Of a stretch of DNA of 64,000 nucleotides, positions 52,015 through 60,777 are shown in pieces; position 1 is the first letter of the stretch, and every line of letters begins with the position of its first letter. This stretch comes from Anaerorhabdus sp964386325 (GTDB lineage Bacteria; Bacillota_I; Bacilli_A; Erysipelotrichales; Erysipelotrichaceae). The position numbers and the translations under genes were made by a program. Location of the stretch: NCBI GenBank assembly GCA_964386325.1, contig CAYLQY010000014.1, positions 1 through 64,000 on the forward strand. The letters are read 5' to 3'. The notes beneath the pieces are model-generated. The model saw only the letters and a list, made by a program, of their open reading frames with translations, was not told the DNA's origin and did not search any database.

Positions 52015-54243
52015 ATGGAAGCATATCGTGATTTTAAAGGATTAAAATGGCAAGAAAGTATAGATGTTAGAGACTTTATTTTAAGTAACTACACAGAATA
52101 TAAAGGTGATGATCAATTTTTAGCACCTGCTACTGAACGCACTCAAAACTTGATGAATGAAGTTAATATACTATTAAAAAAGGAACATGAAAATAATGGT
52201 GTATTAGATATTGATACTGACATTGTAACTTCATTAACAAGTTATGAGCCAGGATATATAAAAAAAGAATTGGAATTAATTGTTGGGTTACAAACAGATG
52301 AGCCACTTAAAAGAGGTGTGAATCCATTTGGAGGAATCCGTATGGCACGTAGTGCAGTAGAGGCTTATGGTCATAAACTATCTGATAGAATAGAAGCCCA
52401 ATTTGAATTTAAAACAACACACAATGATGGTGTATTTAGAGCTTACACGGATGAAATGAAGGCAGCTAGAAAAGTAGGACTTATTACAGGACTACCAGAT
52501 GCGTATGGTCGTGGACGTATTATTGGTGACTATCGTCGTGTTGCGTTATATGGTATTGATCGATTAATTGAAGAAAAGAAAAAAGATAAAGCTCAAATCG
52601 GTGCTTCATCTTTAGATCAAAATGAAATTCGTCAATTAGAAGAACTTTACCAACAAATTACTTTTTTGGGAAAATTAAAAGAAATGGCTGCAATGCATGG
52701 CTTTGATATTTCAAAACCAGCTACTAATGCTCATGAAGCAATTCAATGGACTTATTTTGGTTATCTTGGAGCTATTAAAGAACAAAATGGTGCAGCGATG
52801 TCACTTGGACGTGTAAGTACTTTCTTTGATATTTATATTGAACGTGATATCCAAGAAGGTGTTTTAACAGAAGAACAAGCACAAGAATTAATCGATCAAT
52901 TTGTTATTAAGCTAAGACTTGCTAGACATTTAAGAACCCCTGAATATAATGAATTATTCGGTGGAGACCCAATGTGGATTACAGAGGTATTGGGTGGTAT
53001 GACTACAAATCATCAAAGCTTAGTTTCTAAATCATCATTTAGAATGTTGCATACACTCATTAATTTAGGTTCAGCACCTGAACCTAATCTAACGATACTT
53101 TGGTCACAAGAATTACCAGAAGGATTTAAAAACTTCTGTAGTAAAATTTCAATTTTAACCGATTCAATTCAATATGAAAATGATGATGTAATGCGTCCAC
53201 TTTATGGGGATGATTATGGTATTGCTTGTTGTGTATCTGCCATGGAAATTGGCAAACAAATGCAATTCTTTGGTGCTCGTTGTAACTTACCTAAGTTATT
53301 GCTATTAGCACTAAATGGTGGCATAGAAGAACATAAACATATTCATTTAGGACCTCAAATGGATACAATAAAAGATGGTGAAGTATTAAACTATGATGAA
53401 GTTGTGAAACGCTTAGATACTTACATGACATGGCTTGCAGGATTGTATGTAAATACAATGAATATTATCCATTATATGCATGATAAATATGCTTATGAAA
53501 AAACTCAAATGGCTTTACATGATACTGAAGTTGAACGATTTATGGCATTTGGGGTTGCGGGAATCTCTGTAATCACAGACTCATTAAGTGCAATTAAGTA
53601 TGCTAAAGTTACTCCAATTAAAGGCGAAAGTGGTATTATTGAAGACTTTACAATTGAGGGTGATTTCCCTAAATATGGAAATGATGATGATCGTGTAGAT
53701 TTCATTGCTAAAGAACTAGTTGAAAAATTCATCGCAGAACTTAGAAAACATAAAACATATCGTAATTCAATTCATACATTATCAGTTCTTACAATTACAT
53801 CAAATGTTGTTTATGGTAAGAAGACCGGGTCTACACCAGATGGTAGAAAAGATGGTGAAGCATTTGCCCCAGGTGCAAATCCAATGCATAATCGAGAAAC
53901 CAATGGTGCAATTGCTGCATTAAATAGTGTGGCTAAGATTCCGTATGATGCATGTCGTGATGGTATTTCAAATACATTCTCTATTGTACCTAATTCATTA
54001 GGTAAAGATGAGAATGAAAGAGTGCATAACTTAACTAATTTATTAGATGGTTATTTTGTTCAAAATGCACATCATTTAAATGTGAATGTATTGAATAAAG
54101 AACAATTAATAGATGCTTATGAAAATCCAGAAAAATATCCTAACTTAACAATTCGTGTATCTGGATATGCAGTAAACTTCCATCGTTTGTCTTCTGAACA
54201 ACAACGTGAAGTAATTCAAAGAACATTCCATACAACATTATGA
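52015..54243 (+). CDS. pflB: formate C-acetyltransferase (pyruvate formate-lyase)
   Basis: The enzyme is 742 residues and converts pyruvate and CoA to acetyl-CoA and formate in anaerobic metabolism. The adjacent catalytic cysteines (IACCVSAM, Cys405-Cys406) and the glycyl-radical site (RVSGYAV, Gly717) are present. Length is normal for the family. The start is ATG 52015 behind AGGAGGG; a longer in-frame start at 51940 lies inside the riboswitch and is rejected. The activating enzyme gene overlaps the stop by 4 bp. Formate made here feeds 10-formyl-tetrahydrofolate, which explains the ZTP control. Confidence 0.97.
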   Translation: MEAYRDFKGLKWQESIDVRDFILSNYTEYKGDDQFLAPATERTQNLMNEVNILLKKEHENNGVLDIDTDIVTSLTSYEPGYIKKELELIVGLQTDEPLKRGVNPFGGIRMARSAVEAYGHKLSDRIEAQFEFKTTHNDGVFRAYTDEMKAARKVGLITGLPDAYGRGRIIGDYRRVALYGIDRLIEEKKKDKAQIGASSLDQNEIRQLEELYQQITFLGKLKEMAAMHGFDISKPATNAHEAIQWTYFGYLGAIKEQNGAAMSLGRVSTFFDIYIERDIQEGVLTEEQAQELIDQFVIKLRLARHLRTPEYNELFGGDPMWITEVLGGMTTNHQSLVSKSSFRMLHTLINLGSAPEPNLTILWSQELPEGFKNFCSKISILTDSIQYENDDVMRPLYGDDYGIACCVSAMEIGKQMQFFGARCNLPKLLLLALNGGIEEHKHIHLGPQMDTIKDGEVLNYDEVVKRLDTYMTWLAGLYVNTMNIIHYMHDKYAYEKTQMALHDTEVERFMAFGVAGISVITDSLSAIKYAKVTPIKGESGIIEDFTIEGDFPKYGNDDDRVDFIAKELVEKFIAELRKHKTYRNSIHTLSVLTITSNVVYGKKTGSTPDGRKDGEAFAPGANPMHNRETNGAIAALNSVAKIPYDACRDGISNTFSIVPNSLGKDENERVHNLTNLLDGYFVQNAHHLNVNVLNKEQLIDAYENPEKYPNLTIRVSGYAVNFHRLSSEQQREVIQRTFHTTL

Positions 54244-54941
54244 TTGGTAGAGTAAATTCATTTCATAGTTTTTCTACAAATGATGGACCTGGTATTCGTG
54301 CGGTTGTATTTATGCAAGGATGTCCATTACGTTGCAAGTGTTGTCATAATCCTGAAACATGGAATATGAGTGATGGCATAGAAATGAGTGTTGAGGAAGT
54401 TGTTCAAAAAATAAAAAAAGGTATTACTTATTATTCAAAAGGTGGGGTAACATGTAGTGGTGGTGAGCCACTCATGCAACCTGAATTTGTGGAAGAACTT
54501 TTCAAGGAGTGCCATGCGTTATCACTTCATACAACGCTTGATACAAGTGGTTGTGTTCTAAATGAACAAGTTAAAAGAGTTCTTGATCAAACAGATTTAG
54601 TATTGCTTGATTTCAAGATGACAACTGAGGAAGAATATAATGCATTTGCGAAAGGTTCATTAATTCAAACTATTCAATTTTTGGAATACTTGGATTCCAT
54701 CAACAAACCAACATGGATTCGACATGTCGTGATTCCAACTGTTAATGATACTGAAAAACAAACAAAGGAATTAAAAGAACTCTTAAAAAAATATACATGT
54801 ATTCAACGAGTTGACTTTCTTCCATTTAAGTCACTGTGTATTTCGAAATATGATGAACTTCAACTTGAATTTCCATATAAAGAAATTCACGATGCAACAA
54901 ATGAAGATGTTGAAAGAATAGAAGAATGGTTTAAAAAGTAA
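54240..54941 (+). CDS. pflA: pyruvate formate-lyase activating enzyme
   Basis: A radical-SAM enzyme of 233 residues with the cluster motif CPLRCKCC (Cys28, Cys32, Cys35). The order of STNDGPGIR, the cluster motif, and the SAM-contact segment TCSGGEPLMQ is that of PflA. It abstracts a hydrogen from the glycine of pyruvate formate-lyase to make the active radical. Translation is coupled through an ATGA overlap with pflB, and a terminator begins at its stop codon. Confidence 0.96.
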   Translation: MIGRVNSFHSFSTNDGPGIRAVVFMQGCPLRCKCCHNPETWNMSDGIEMSVEEVVQKIKKGITYYSKGGVTCSGGEPLMQPEFVEELFKECHALSLHTTLDTSGCVLNEQVKRVLDQTDLVLLDFKMTTEEEYNAFAKGSLIQTIQFLEYLDSINKPTWIRHVVIPTVNDTEKQTKELKELLKKYTCIQRVDFLPFKSLCISKYDELQLEFPYKEIHDATNEDVERIEEWFKK

Positions 54942-54968
54942 GTCTTTTGAAAGAAGACTTACTTTTCT
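54936..54968 (+). terminator. terminator after pflBA
   Basis: An 11-bp stem (54936-54946 with 54954-54964) overlaps the pflA stop codon and runs into a TTTTCTT tract. Confidence 0.88.
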
Positions 54969-55003
54969 TGTTATACTGTTATTATAAGAAAGAGGGTGAT
55001 GGT

Positions 55004-55419
55004 ATGTTTTCATTAAGTGATAAACATAAATTTTTGTTGGTCAACAGCTTAACAATTTTTATTACTCTAGCTTGGATTGTTTTTCTTTATGATGGACTGG
55101 GTAGTTTTATGAATTTGGAACGAAGTATAGCTAGTGTAAAGTTATTGATGGAGAATTTCTTTTGGAATGTAGGTATCACTTTTTAATGCCCATGAGTATC
55201 ATTGGATTGATTCATAAATTATTTTCTAATTACAAGACACACGGCTATGAAAAGTTGAAAGTGATTATTTTTGATCATTTCAAAGAAATACTTGTGTTTA
55301 CAGTTGTGATTTTCATTCCTATTCTTATCAATAAGTCCTATTTGATAGTATTCTTTCCAATTTGTTCAATAATTTCATTGCCAGTGTGGACATATTTAGC
55401 ATTATTAAAAATAATTTAA
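55004..55419 (+). pseudogene. small membrane protein gene with a one-base frameshift
   Basis: From ATG 55004 (site GAGGG) the frame gives MFSLSDKHKFLLVNSLTIF and stops with TAA right after a run of five T (55180-55184). Adding one T continues in the second frame as LMPMSIIGLIHKLFSNYKTH to TAA 55419, giving 138 residues with about four membrane helices. Either the gene is broken, or it is phase-variable or slips at the T run, or the sequence has an error here. The function is unknown. Confidence 0.6.
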
Positions 55420-55420
55420 A

Positions 55421-55450
55421 AAAGATGCACATCAATTGATGTGCATCTTT
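55421..55450. terminator. bidirectional terminator
   Basis: A perfect 30-bp palindrome with AAAGATGCACATC as its left arm lies between two convergent genes, with A on one side and T on the other, so it serves both strands. Confidence 0.9.
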
Positions 55451-55963
55451 CTATAGTCTAATTTTGCGGATATCGTCTTTCAAACGTTCAATATCTTTTA
55501 TCCAACTTTCGATATCTTCCTCATGTTCTAATTCATCATTAAGAATTGTAACCGCCATTTGATAAGTGGAGAAGTCTTTACCTTCGGTAAATTTAGCGAT
55601 TTGTTGATAGCGCTCAATAGCACAACGTTCACCATCTAAATTTTGATTAAGAATAACTTCTACGTAAGGATCATTAGGGATTGCGTATTCGCAATCTGAT
55701 AATTTCATCCAATCAGCAGGTGTTAGTACAGGTGTTCCACCTAACTGTATAATTCTGTTTACTACAAGTGTTGCGTGATTCAATTCTTCATTTGCGTGAA
55801 TAAGTAATTCTGGTTCAATTTCGCTACGCATTGGTCCTTCCATGATTCTTGCGCCAATCCAGTATTGATAATAAGCTAACCATTCTTCTGCAAGTGCTTT
55901 GTTTAAATACTCAATGAGTTGGTTAACATCTAGGTTGGCAATATTTACTGATTCTCTACCCAT
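55451..55963 (-). CDS. ferritin-like diiron protein
   Basis: The 170-residue four-helix protein has the iron ligand pattern of ferritin-like proteins: EEWLAYYQYW (first Glu), HANEELNHA (Glu and His of helix B), ERCAIERY (helix C Glu) and LNDELEHEED (helix D Glu/His). It resembles bacterioferritin/Dps-like stores rather than rubrerythrin, as no rubredoxin cysteines follow. The likely role is iron storage or peroxide protection in an anaerobe. A strong AAGGAGG site precedes the ATG. Confidence 0.85.
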   Translation of the reverse strand: MGRESVNIANLDVNQLIEYLNKALAEEWLAYYQYWIGARIMEGPMRSEIEPELLIHANEELNHATLVVNRIIQLGGTPVLTPADWMKLSDCEYAIPNDPYVEVILNQNLDGERCAIERYQQIAKFTEGKDFSTYQMAVTILNDELEHEEDIESWIKDIERLKDDIRKIRL

Positions 55964-55980
55964 GATTAATACCTCCTTAA

Positions 55981-56005
55981 ATCACTGTGTGATAAGTTCA
56001 TTATA
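55981..56005 (-). promoter_or_regulatory. promoter and operator-like dyad of the ferritin gene
   Basis: On the minus strand TATAAT (complement of 56000-56005) is followed toward the gene by the dyad ATCAC-tgt-GTGAT (55981-55993). The dyad lies between the -10 element and the ribosome site, a usual repressor position. It does not look like a Fur or PerR box. Confidence 0.45.
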
Positions 56006-56109
56006 GCCGATAGAAGATAATATAAAAGCAATGTGATTTTCTTGTGATGCGTAAATTATCAATCTCTTAGAAAATAAGCTATACTAAATACATAAAGAAG
56101 GGATTTTTT

Positions 56110-57453
56110 ATGGAAAAGAATCAGGCCAAATTAGTTCGAAAATATATAGGGGTAGGATCCCTTGCGTTAACCGGTATACTTTATATTATTTCGGGAATAG
56201 CGTTTTTAGTGTGGAGAACAAAAGTACCCCCACTTGTACAATTTATTATTGTTGGATATGCGATTTTACTGAGTATCACAAGTTTACTTGCATGTTTTTC
56301 AAAGTTTACAGTAACAAGATTAATACGTGCTTTTATGCCAGCTGTTTTTGGAATTTTGTTTTTAGTTTTTATTAATCAAATGTCTGCAATTTATGCGTTT
56401 TTCATTGGTATTTATATCTTACTTGTAGGACTTATTAAATTTATTGATTATATTCTACAACGGGCTAATAAAACACCAGGAAGAAGTATGGTACTTCTTA
56501 ATTCAATTATTATTGTTGCAATTGGGTTACCATTATTTTTAAATCCTAAAACACATATTGGCAGTGCATTATTCTTCACCGGTATTTTCTGTATTTTCTA
56601 TGGGTTAACCGTATTGGGAGATTTCTTTGTAGAGGTATCTCCAATCAAACAAACAAATCGTTTTAAGAAGAGAATGCGTGTAAACTTACCAGTATTTTTA
56701 ACGATGTTGATGCCAAAGAAAGCAATTAGTTATATTAATAATTTACTTGCGACAGATGATGATGGTGTTCTCGAAGAAGAAAGTTTCAAAGTAGACAAGA
56801 TTCCAGATATAGAAATATTTGTACATGTTACAGAAAAAGGATTTGGAACCATTGGACATTCAGATTTCTATTTTGAAGGAAAAATATATTGCTATGGCAA
56901 TTATGATGATTCCTCACTCAAGTTATTTGGTTCAATTGGAGATGGTGTATTATTCACGACAACAGATCGCGATCGTTATATTAAGTTTTGTGCGAAGACG
57001 ACAGGTGATTCAATCTTTGCGTTTGGATTAAGCCTAACAGAACCACAAAAACAAGCTATTCGAGATCGTATTCAAGAGTTGTTTACTCATGTAACACCAT
57101 GGGAATCAAAATTAAAACGTTATGAAGAAGGTACTTATCAAAGTGAAAAAGAACCAGATGATTATGCTAGTAAATTATATAAAGAAACTCATGCCGATAT
57201 GTATAAGTTTAAGGATACAAGTTTCAAAGCTTATTTCGTTCTTACAACCAATTGTGTGAAACTAGTTGATTATGTCATTCGTTCAACTGGGCTTGCGGCT
57301 GCAAATCCAAATGGAATTATGTCGCCAGGTGCATATTATGAATACTTTGATCGTCAATATCGTTTGAAGAATTCGATTGTTATTTCAAAACGAACTTATC
57401 ATCATGATGCAACTATTGAACATGAAAATAAAGAAGATATTCCTATTGATTAG
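56110..57453 (+). CDS. membrane protein with a cytoplasmic or outer papain-like (permuted NlpC/P60-type) domain
   Basis: This 447-residue protein has an N-terminal half (about 1-185) with six to seven membrane helices in the HdeD/DUF308 style. The C-terminal half (about 225-420) contains GHSDFYF with His250, GSIGDGVLF, and TNCVKLVDYV with Cys382, followed by GIMSPGAYYEYF. A His-before-Cys order with these neighbours is that of circularly permuted NlpC/P60 or LRAT-like thiol peptidases and acyltransferases. The assignment is by motif only. A palindromic terminator ends the gene. Confidence 0.6.
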   Translation: MEKNQAKLVRKYIGVGSLALTGILYIISGIAFLVWRTKVPPLVQFIIVGYAILLSITSLLACFSKFTVTRLIRAFMPAVFGILFLVFINQMSAIYAFFIGIYILLVGLIKFIDYILQRANKTPGRSMVLLNSIIIVAIGLPLFLNPKTHIGSALFFTGIFCIFYGLTVLGDFFVEVSPIKQTNRFKKRMRVNLPVFLTMLMPKKAISYINNLLATDDDGVLEEESFKVDKIPDIEIFVHVTEKGFGTIGHSDFYFEGKIYCYGNYDDSSLKLFGSIGDGVLFTTTDRDRYIKFCAKTTGDSIFAFGLSLTEPQKQAIRDRIQELFTHVTPWESKLKRYEEGTYQSEKEPDDYASKLYKETHADMYKFKDTSFKAYFVLTTNCVKLVDYVIRSTGLAAANPNGIMSPGAYYEYFDRQYRLKNSIVISKRTYHHDATIEHENKEDIPID

Positions 57454-57465
57454 GAATATCTTTTT
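57434..57465 (+). terminator. terminator overlapping the end of the membrane protein gene
   Basis: An 11-bp stem, 57434-57444 with 57452-57462, includes the last codons and is followed by further T. Confidence 0.85.
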
Positions 57466-57483
57466 GTATATATAAATTGCCTA

Positions 57484-57514
57484 TTGACTTGGAGTGCACT
57501 CTAACGTTTAAACT
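57484..57514 (+). promoter_or_regulatory. MerR-type promoter with operator in a 19-bp spacer
   Basis: TTGACT (57484-57489) and TAAACT (57509-57514) are 19 bp apart. The spacer holds the near-perfect dyad TTGGAGTGCACTCTAA (57489-57504). An over-long spacer containing a dyad is the hallmark of promoters activated by MerR-family regulators, which untwist the DNA. No merR gene lies in the window. Confidence 0.7.
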
Positions 57515-57532
57515 AGTAGTAGGAGATAAATT

Positions 57533-58120
57533 ATGAAAATATTATATTTAATGAGACATGGAGAAACGATATTTAATGTGCGAAAGAAAAAACAAGGATG
57601 GTGTGATTCGCCATTAACTGAAAAGGGTATTCATCAAGCTGAAGTAGCAGGTGAATATTTTAGAAAGATGAATATATCATTTGATCATGTATTTAGTTCA
57701 ACATCAGAAAGAGCATGTGATACATGTGAACTTGTGACATCTTTACCTTACACGCGTACAAAATTATTGAAAGAATGGAATTTCGGGTTATTTGAAGGTG
57801 AGAGTGAAGAACTCAATCCACCACTACCTTATGGTGATTTTTTTGTGACATATGGTGGTGAAGGCGAAGAAGAATTTCGTAATCGTACTGTAAAGGCGTG
57901 TACAGAAATTATGGAACAGTGTGATGGAACAATCCTAGCAGTTTCACACGGTGCTTTCTGTGCACAGTTTCGTTTAGATTATTTATTGAGAAATAATTCT
58001 GAACATCGTAATCGTATTGGTAACTGTTGTATCTTTAAGTTTAAATATGAAAACGGTGAGTTTACATTATTAGAAGAAATTCCACATGAAGAGCAAATTA
58101 AAACCATTCAAACAAATTGA
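57533..58120 (+). CDS. histidine phosphatase (phosphoglycerate-mutase-like)
   Basis: This 195-residue protein of the histidine phosphatase superfamily has the N-terminal LMRHGETIFN with nucleophile His9, a later FSSTSERACDT (second Arg), Glu in KEWNFGLFEGE and the second His in AVSHGAFC. Such proteins dephosphorylate small metabolites or sugars; the substrate is not evident. It is a single-gene unit under a MerR-type promoter, which suggests a stress or xenobiotic response rather than glycolysis. Confidence 0.85.
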   Translation: MKILYLMRHGETIFNVRKKKQGWCDSPLTEKGIHQAEVAGEYFRKMNISFDHVFSSTSERACDTCELVTSLPYTRTKLLKEWNFGLFEGESEELNPPLPYGDFFVTYGGEGEEEFRNRTVKACTEIMEQCDGTILAVSHGAFCAQFRLDYLLRNNSEHRNRIGNCCIFKFKYENGEFTLLEEIPHEEQIKTIQTN

Positions 58121-58131
58121 ATGGTTTTCTT
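58100..58131. terminator. terminator between the convergent phosphatase and peptidase genes
   Basis: An 11-bp stem AAACCATTCAA/TTGAATGGTTT (58101-58111 with 58117-58127) is followed by TTCTTC on the plus strand and preceded by A on the other side, so it may work both ways. Confidence 0.8.
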
Positions 58132-58833
58132 CTAGTCTCTACTGCTTCTACTTCCAACTACCATGAGTAAACGAAGTAATTGCATAACAGATACAGATAA
58201 GGCAGCTACATATGTTAAGGCAGCAGCGTTTAATACTTTCTTTGATCCTTCAACTTCTTCACTATCTAAGATGGTGCTGTGTTCTAAAGCGTAGATAGCA
58301 CGCGAACTAGCGTTATATTCGGTTGGTAAAGTTACAAGTTGGAAGACAACGCATAATCCAAATAAACCGACTCCTAAATAGGCTAAACTCGTTGATGAAA
58401 GAAGAAGCCCGATTAATACAAGGGGTATTGATAATTGTGAACCAATATTTGTCGCAGTGACAATTGCGGCACGAAATTTGATTGGTCCATAATTTTGAGC
58501 GTATTGAATTGCGTGACCCGCTTCATGACAAGCAACACCGATTGCGGCTGTTGATGTACTTCCGTATACTGAATCCGATAAGCGAATTACATTTGTACGT
58601 GGATCATAGTGGTCAGTTAGGTGTCCAGCAGTTTTGACAACTTGAACATTACTGCATCCATTTTCATCAAGTATTCTACGGCATGCTTCCTCAGCAGTGA
58701 TTCCGCTTTTTGCGTATTGTGTTGAGTAACGTTTATAAGTACCATTTACTCTTGAAGATGCCCACATCGAGAAAATAATTGCGGGTAAAATCATTACAAT
58801 ATATGTCCAGTCAAATCCATAAAAATAAAACAT
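58132..58833 (-). CDS. membrane-bound neutral zinc metallopeptidase, YugP family
   Basis: The protein is 233 residues with an N-terminal membrane helix, the zinc site HEAGH (His103-Glu104-His107) in GVACHEAGHAIQYAQ, and two to three further helices. The preceding segment (DHYDPRTNVIRLSDSVY) is typical of the YugP/DUF-type family. Substrates are not known. It is transcribed divergently from rapZ. Confidence 0.88.
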   Translation of the reverse strand: MFYFYGFDWTYIVMILPAIIFSMWASSRVNGTYKRYSTQYAKSGITAEEACRRILDENGCSNVQVVKTAGHLTDHYDPRTNVIRLSDSVYGSTSTAAIGVACHEAGHAIQYAQNYGPIKFRAAIVTATNIGSQLSIPLVLIGLLLSSTSLAYLGVGLFGLCVVFQLVTLPTEYNASSRAIYALEHSTILDSEEVEGSKKVLNAAALTYVAALSVSVMQLLRLLMVVGSRSSRD

Positions 58834-58909
58834 GTTAATACCTCCAAATTTAGTCTAACATAAATCTAGATTATCATACCAAAAAATTATGTGAACATTA
58901 TGGTATTGA

Positions 58910-58938
58910 TTGAGAAACACCAGGGGCCGTGGTAGAAT
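58910..58938 (+). promoter_or_regulatory. promoter for rapZ-yvcK-whiA
   Basis: TTGAGA (58910-58915) and TAGAAT (58933-58938) are separated by 17 bp, with transcription expected to start just before the GTGAGG ribosome site. Confidence 0.55.
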
Positions 58939-58956
58939 AACGGTGAGGTAAAAAGT

Positions 58957-59820
58957 ATGAATAAAAAAAGAGTAATATTAGTTAGTGGGATGTCTGGTGC
59001 AGGAAAAACCAGTGCTACAAATATTCTAGAAGATATGGGTTATCATTGTATTGACCAGTTCCCAGTCCAAATTTTAAATGACTTAGTCGATGTTATTGAA
59101 ACAACAACGGATCCACGTTTTGATTACACTGCCCTTTCAACTTCTGCGAAAGATTTACAAGAATTTCTGCGTGCTTTTAAAGGGACTGAAATGGATGTTC
59201 GAGTTTTATTTTTAGATGCTTCAGATGATGTATTGTTGCATCGTTATAAGTCAACACGTCGTACTCATCCGTTACTTATTAGTAATGCAGTAAATACACT
59301 TGAAGAAGCAATTTCAGTTGAAAGAAATATGTTCACAAGTACAAAAGAAAGTGGTTTTGTCACCATTGATACAACATTCCTTGATTTTAAAGGACTTAAA
59401 AGTAAAATAGAAAGCTATTTTAAAATAGGTGTAGCACCTTCTTTTTCAATTAGTTTTGTTTCCTTTGGATACAAGAATGGTGTCCCAATGGATGCGGATA
59501 TCATGTTAGATGTGCGTTTTCTACCTAATCCATTTTGGGTGCCTGAATTAAGATCTTATTCAGGTGATGATGAACCTGTTTATAAATACGTTATGGAAAA
59601 TGATCAGACACAAGAATTTGTGAAACGTCTTACATCCTTTTTAGATTATGCTTTCTCGGAATATGTAAAAGAAGGAAAGAATCATTTTACAGTAGCTATT
59701 GGTTGTACGGGTGGTCAACATCGTTCCGTGGCAATTACCAATTATTTATTTGATTTCTATCGTAAACAATATAATTGTTACAAAGATCATCGTGATAAAA
59801 AGGATTACGCAAATGACTAA
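58957..59820 (+). CDS. rapZ: RapZ/YvcJ family nucleotide-binding protein
   Basis: A 287-residue protein with a Walker A motif GMSGAGKT (residues 11-18), LFLDASDDVLLHRY (Walker B region with the R..KSTRRTHPL segment), and the C-terminal IGCTGGQHRSV of the RapZ family. In E. coli RapZ tunes glucosamine-6-phosphate synthesis by RNA. In Bacillota the homologue YvcJ is an ATP/GTP-binding protein tied to competence and cell envelope. The order rapZ-yvcK-whiA is strongly conserved in Bacillota and supports the assignment. Confidence 0.95.
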   Translation: MNKKRVILVSGMSGAGKTSATNILEDMGYHCIDQFPVQILNDLVDVIETTTDPRFDYTALSTSAKDLQEFLRAFKGTEMDVRVLFLDASDDVLLHRYKSTRRTHPLLISNAVNTLEEAISVERNMFTSTKESGFVTIDTTFLDFKGLKSKIESYFKIGVAPSFSISFVSFGYKNGVPMDADIMLDVRFLPNPFWVPELRSYSGDDEPVYKYVMENDQTQEFVKRLTSFLDYAFSEYVKEGKNHFTVAIGCTGGQHRSVAITNYLFDFYRKQYNCYKDHRDKKDYAND

Positions 59821-60775
59821 CAAAAAAGTTGTTGTATTAGGTGGAGGACATGGACAATCTGCCATATTACGTGGAATAAAACATATTCCTGATATTGATA
59901 TTACAGCGGTAGTAACCGTTGCGGATGATGGTGGATCGACAGGACGATTACGTCAGTTTTTCAATATACCTGCAATGGGAGATATTCGTGGTGTTCTTAT
60001 TGCACTTGCGGAAAGTGAAACTTTATTGGGAACACTTATGGATTATCGCTTTGAAACGAGTGTAGATATTGATAATCCTGAACAAGATGTTTTAGGACAT
60101 AATTTAGGAAACTTGATTTTAGTTGCGTTAACAGAGTCTTGTGGAAACTTTGTAGAAGGTATTGAAATATTGTCAAAAGTATTAAATGTTAAAGGAAATA
60201 TTGTTCCTTCAACATCACAAGTCATTACGCTTTTTGCGATTATGGAAGATGGTACAATTGTTAAAGGTGAAACCAATATACCAAAGATTGAAAATAGAAT
60301 TCGCAAAGTATTCTATCAAGAAAAAGTGCGTGCTAGTGAAAAAGCGGTACAAGCCATTTTAGATGCTGATTTAATTATTTATGGAATAGGTTCGGTGTAC
60401 ACAAGTATATTACCGAATGTAATAATTCCTGAAATTAAAGATGCATTGAAAGAATCAAAAGCGAAGAAAATATACATGTGTAATGCAATGACACAACCAG
60501 GTGAAACAACAAATTATGCAATGGAAGATCATGTTGATGCCTTACTTGATCATGGCGCAACAATTGATGAAGTGGTTATCGCCAGTGATAAGATACCTAG
60601 TAAAATATTAAAACGATATGAAGAAGAAGGCAGTGTGCCGGTATTAAAAGTGCGTGATGTACATTCATATGAAATAATGGAAGCTGAATTATTAGATTTC
60701 ACAAAAAATTTAGTGCGTCATGATAGTATGAAAATCAAACAATTAGTAGAAGAATTATTAAAGAATGAGGGATAA
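59813..60775 (+). CDS. yvcK: gluconeogenesis/cell-shape factor YvcK (2-phospho-L-lactate transferase fold)
   Basis: The 320-residue protein starts at ATG 59813, overlapping rapZ by 8 bp; a longer in-frame start would lie in rapZ coding sequence and is rejected. The CofD-like fold shows in VVLGGGHGQSAILRG at the N-terminus, VTVADDGGSTGRLR, and DIRGVL. YvcK binds UDP-sugars and is needed for growth on gluconeogenic substrates and for peptidoglycan synthesis in B. subtilis. Confidence 0.94.
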   Translation: MTNKKVVVLGGGHGQSAILRGIKHIPDIDITAVVTVADDGGSTGRLRQFFNIPAMGDIRGVLIALAESETLLGTLMDYRFETSVDIDNPEQDVLGHNLGNLILVALTESCGNFVEGIEILSKVLNVKGNIVPSTSQVITLFAIMEDGTIVKGETNIPKIENRIRKVFYQEKVRASEKAVQAILDADLIIYGIGSVYTSILPNVIIPEIKDALKESKAKKIYMCNAMTQPGETTNYAMEDHVDALLDHGATIDEVVIASDKIPSKILKRYEEEGSVPVLKVRDVHSYEIMEAELLDFTKNLVRHDSMKIKQLVEELLKNEG

Positions 60776-60777
60776 AA

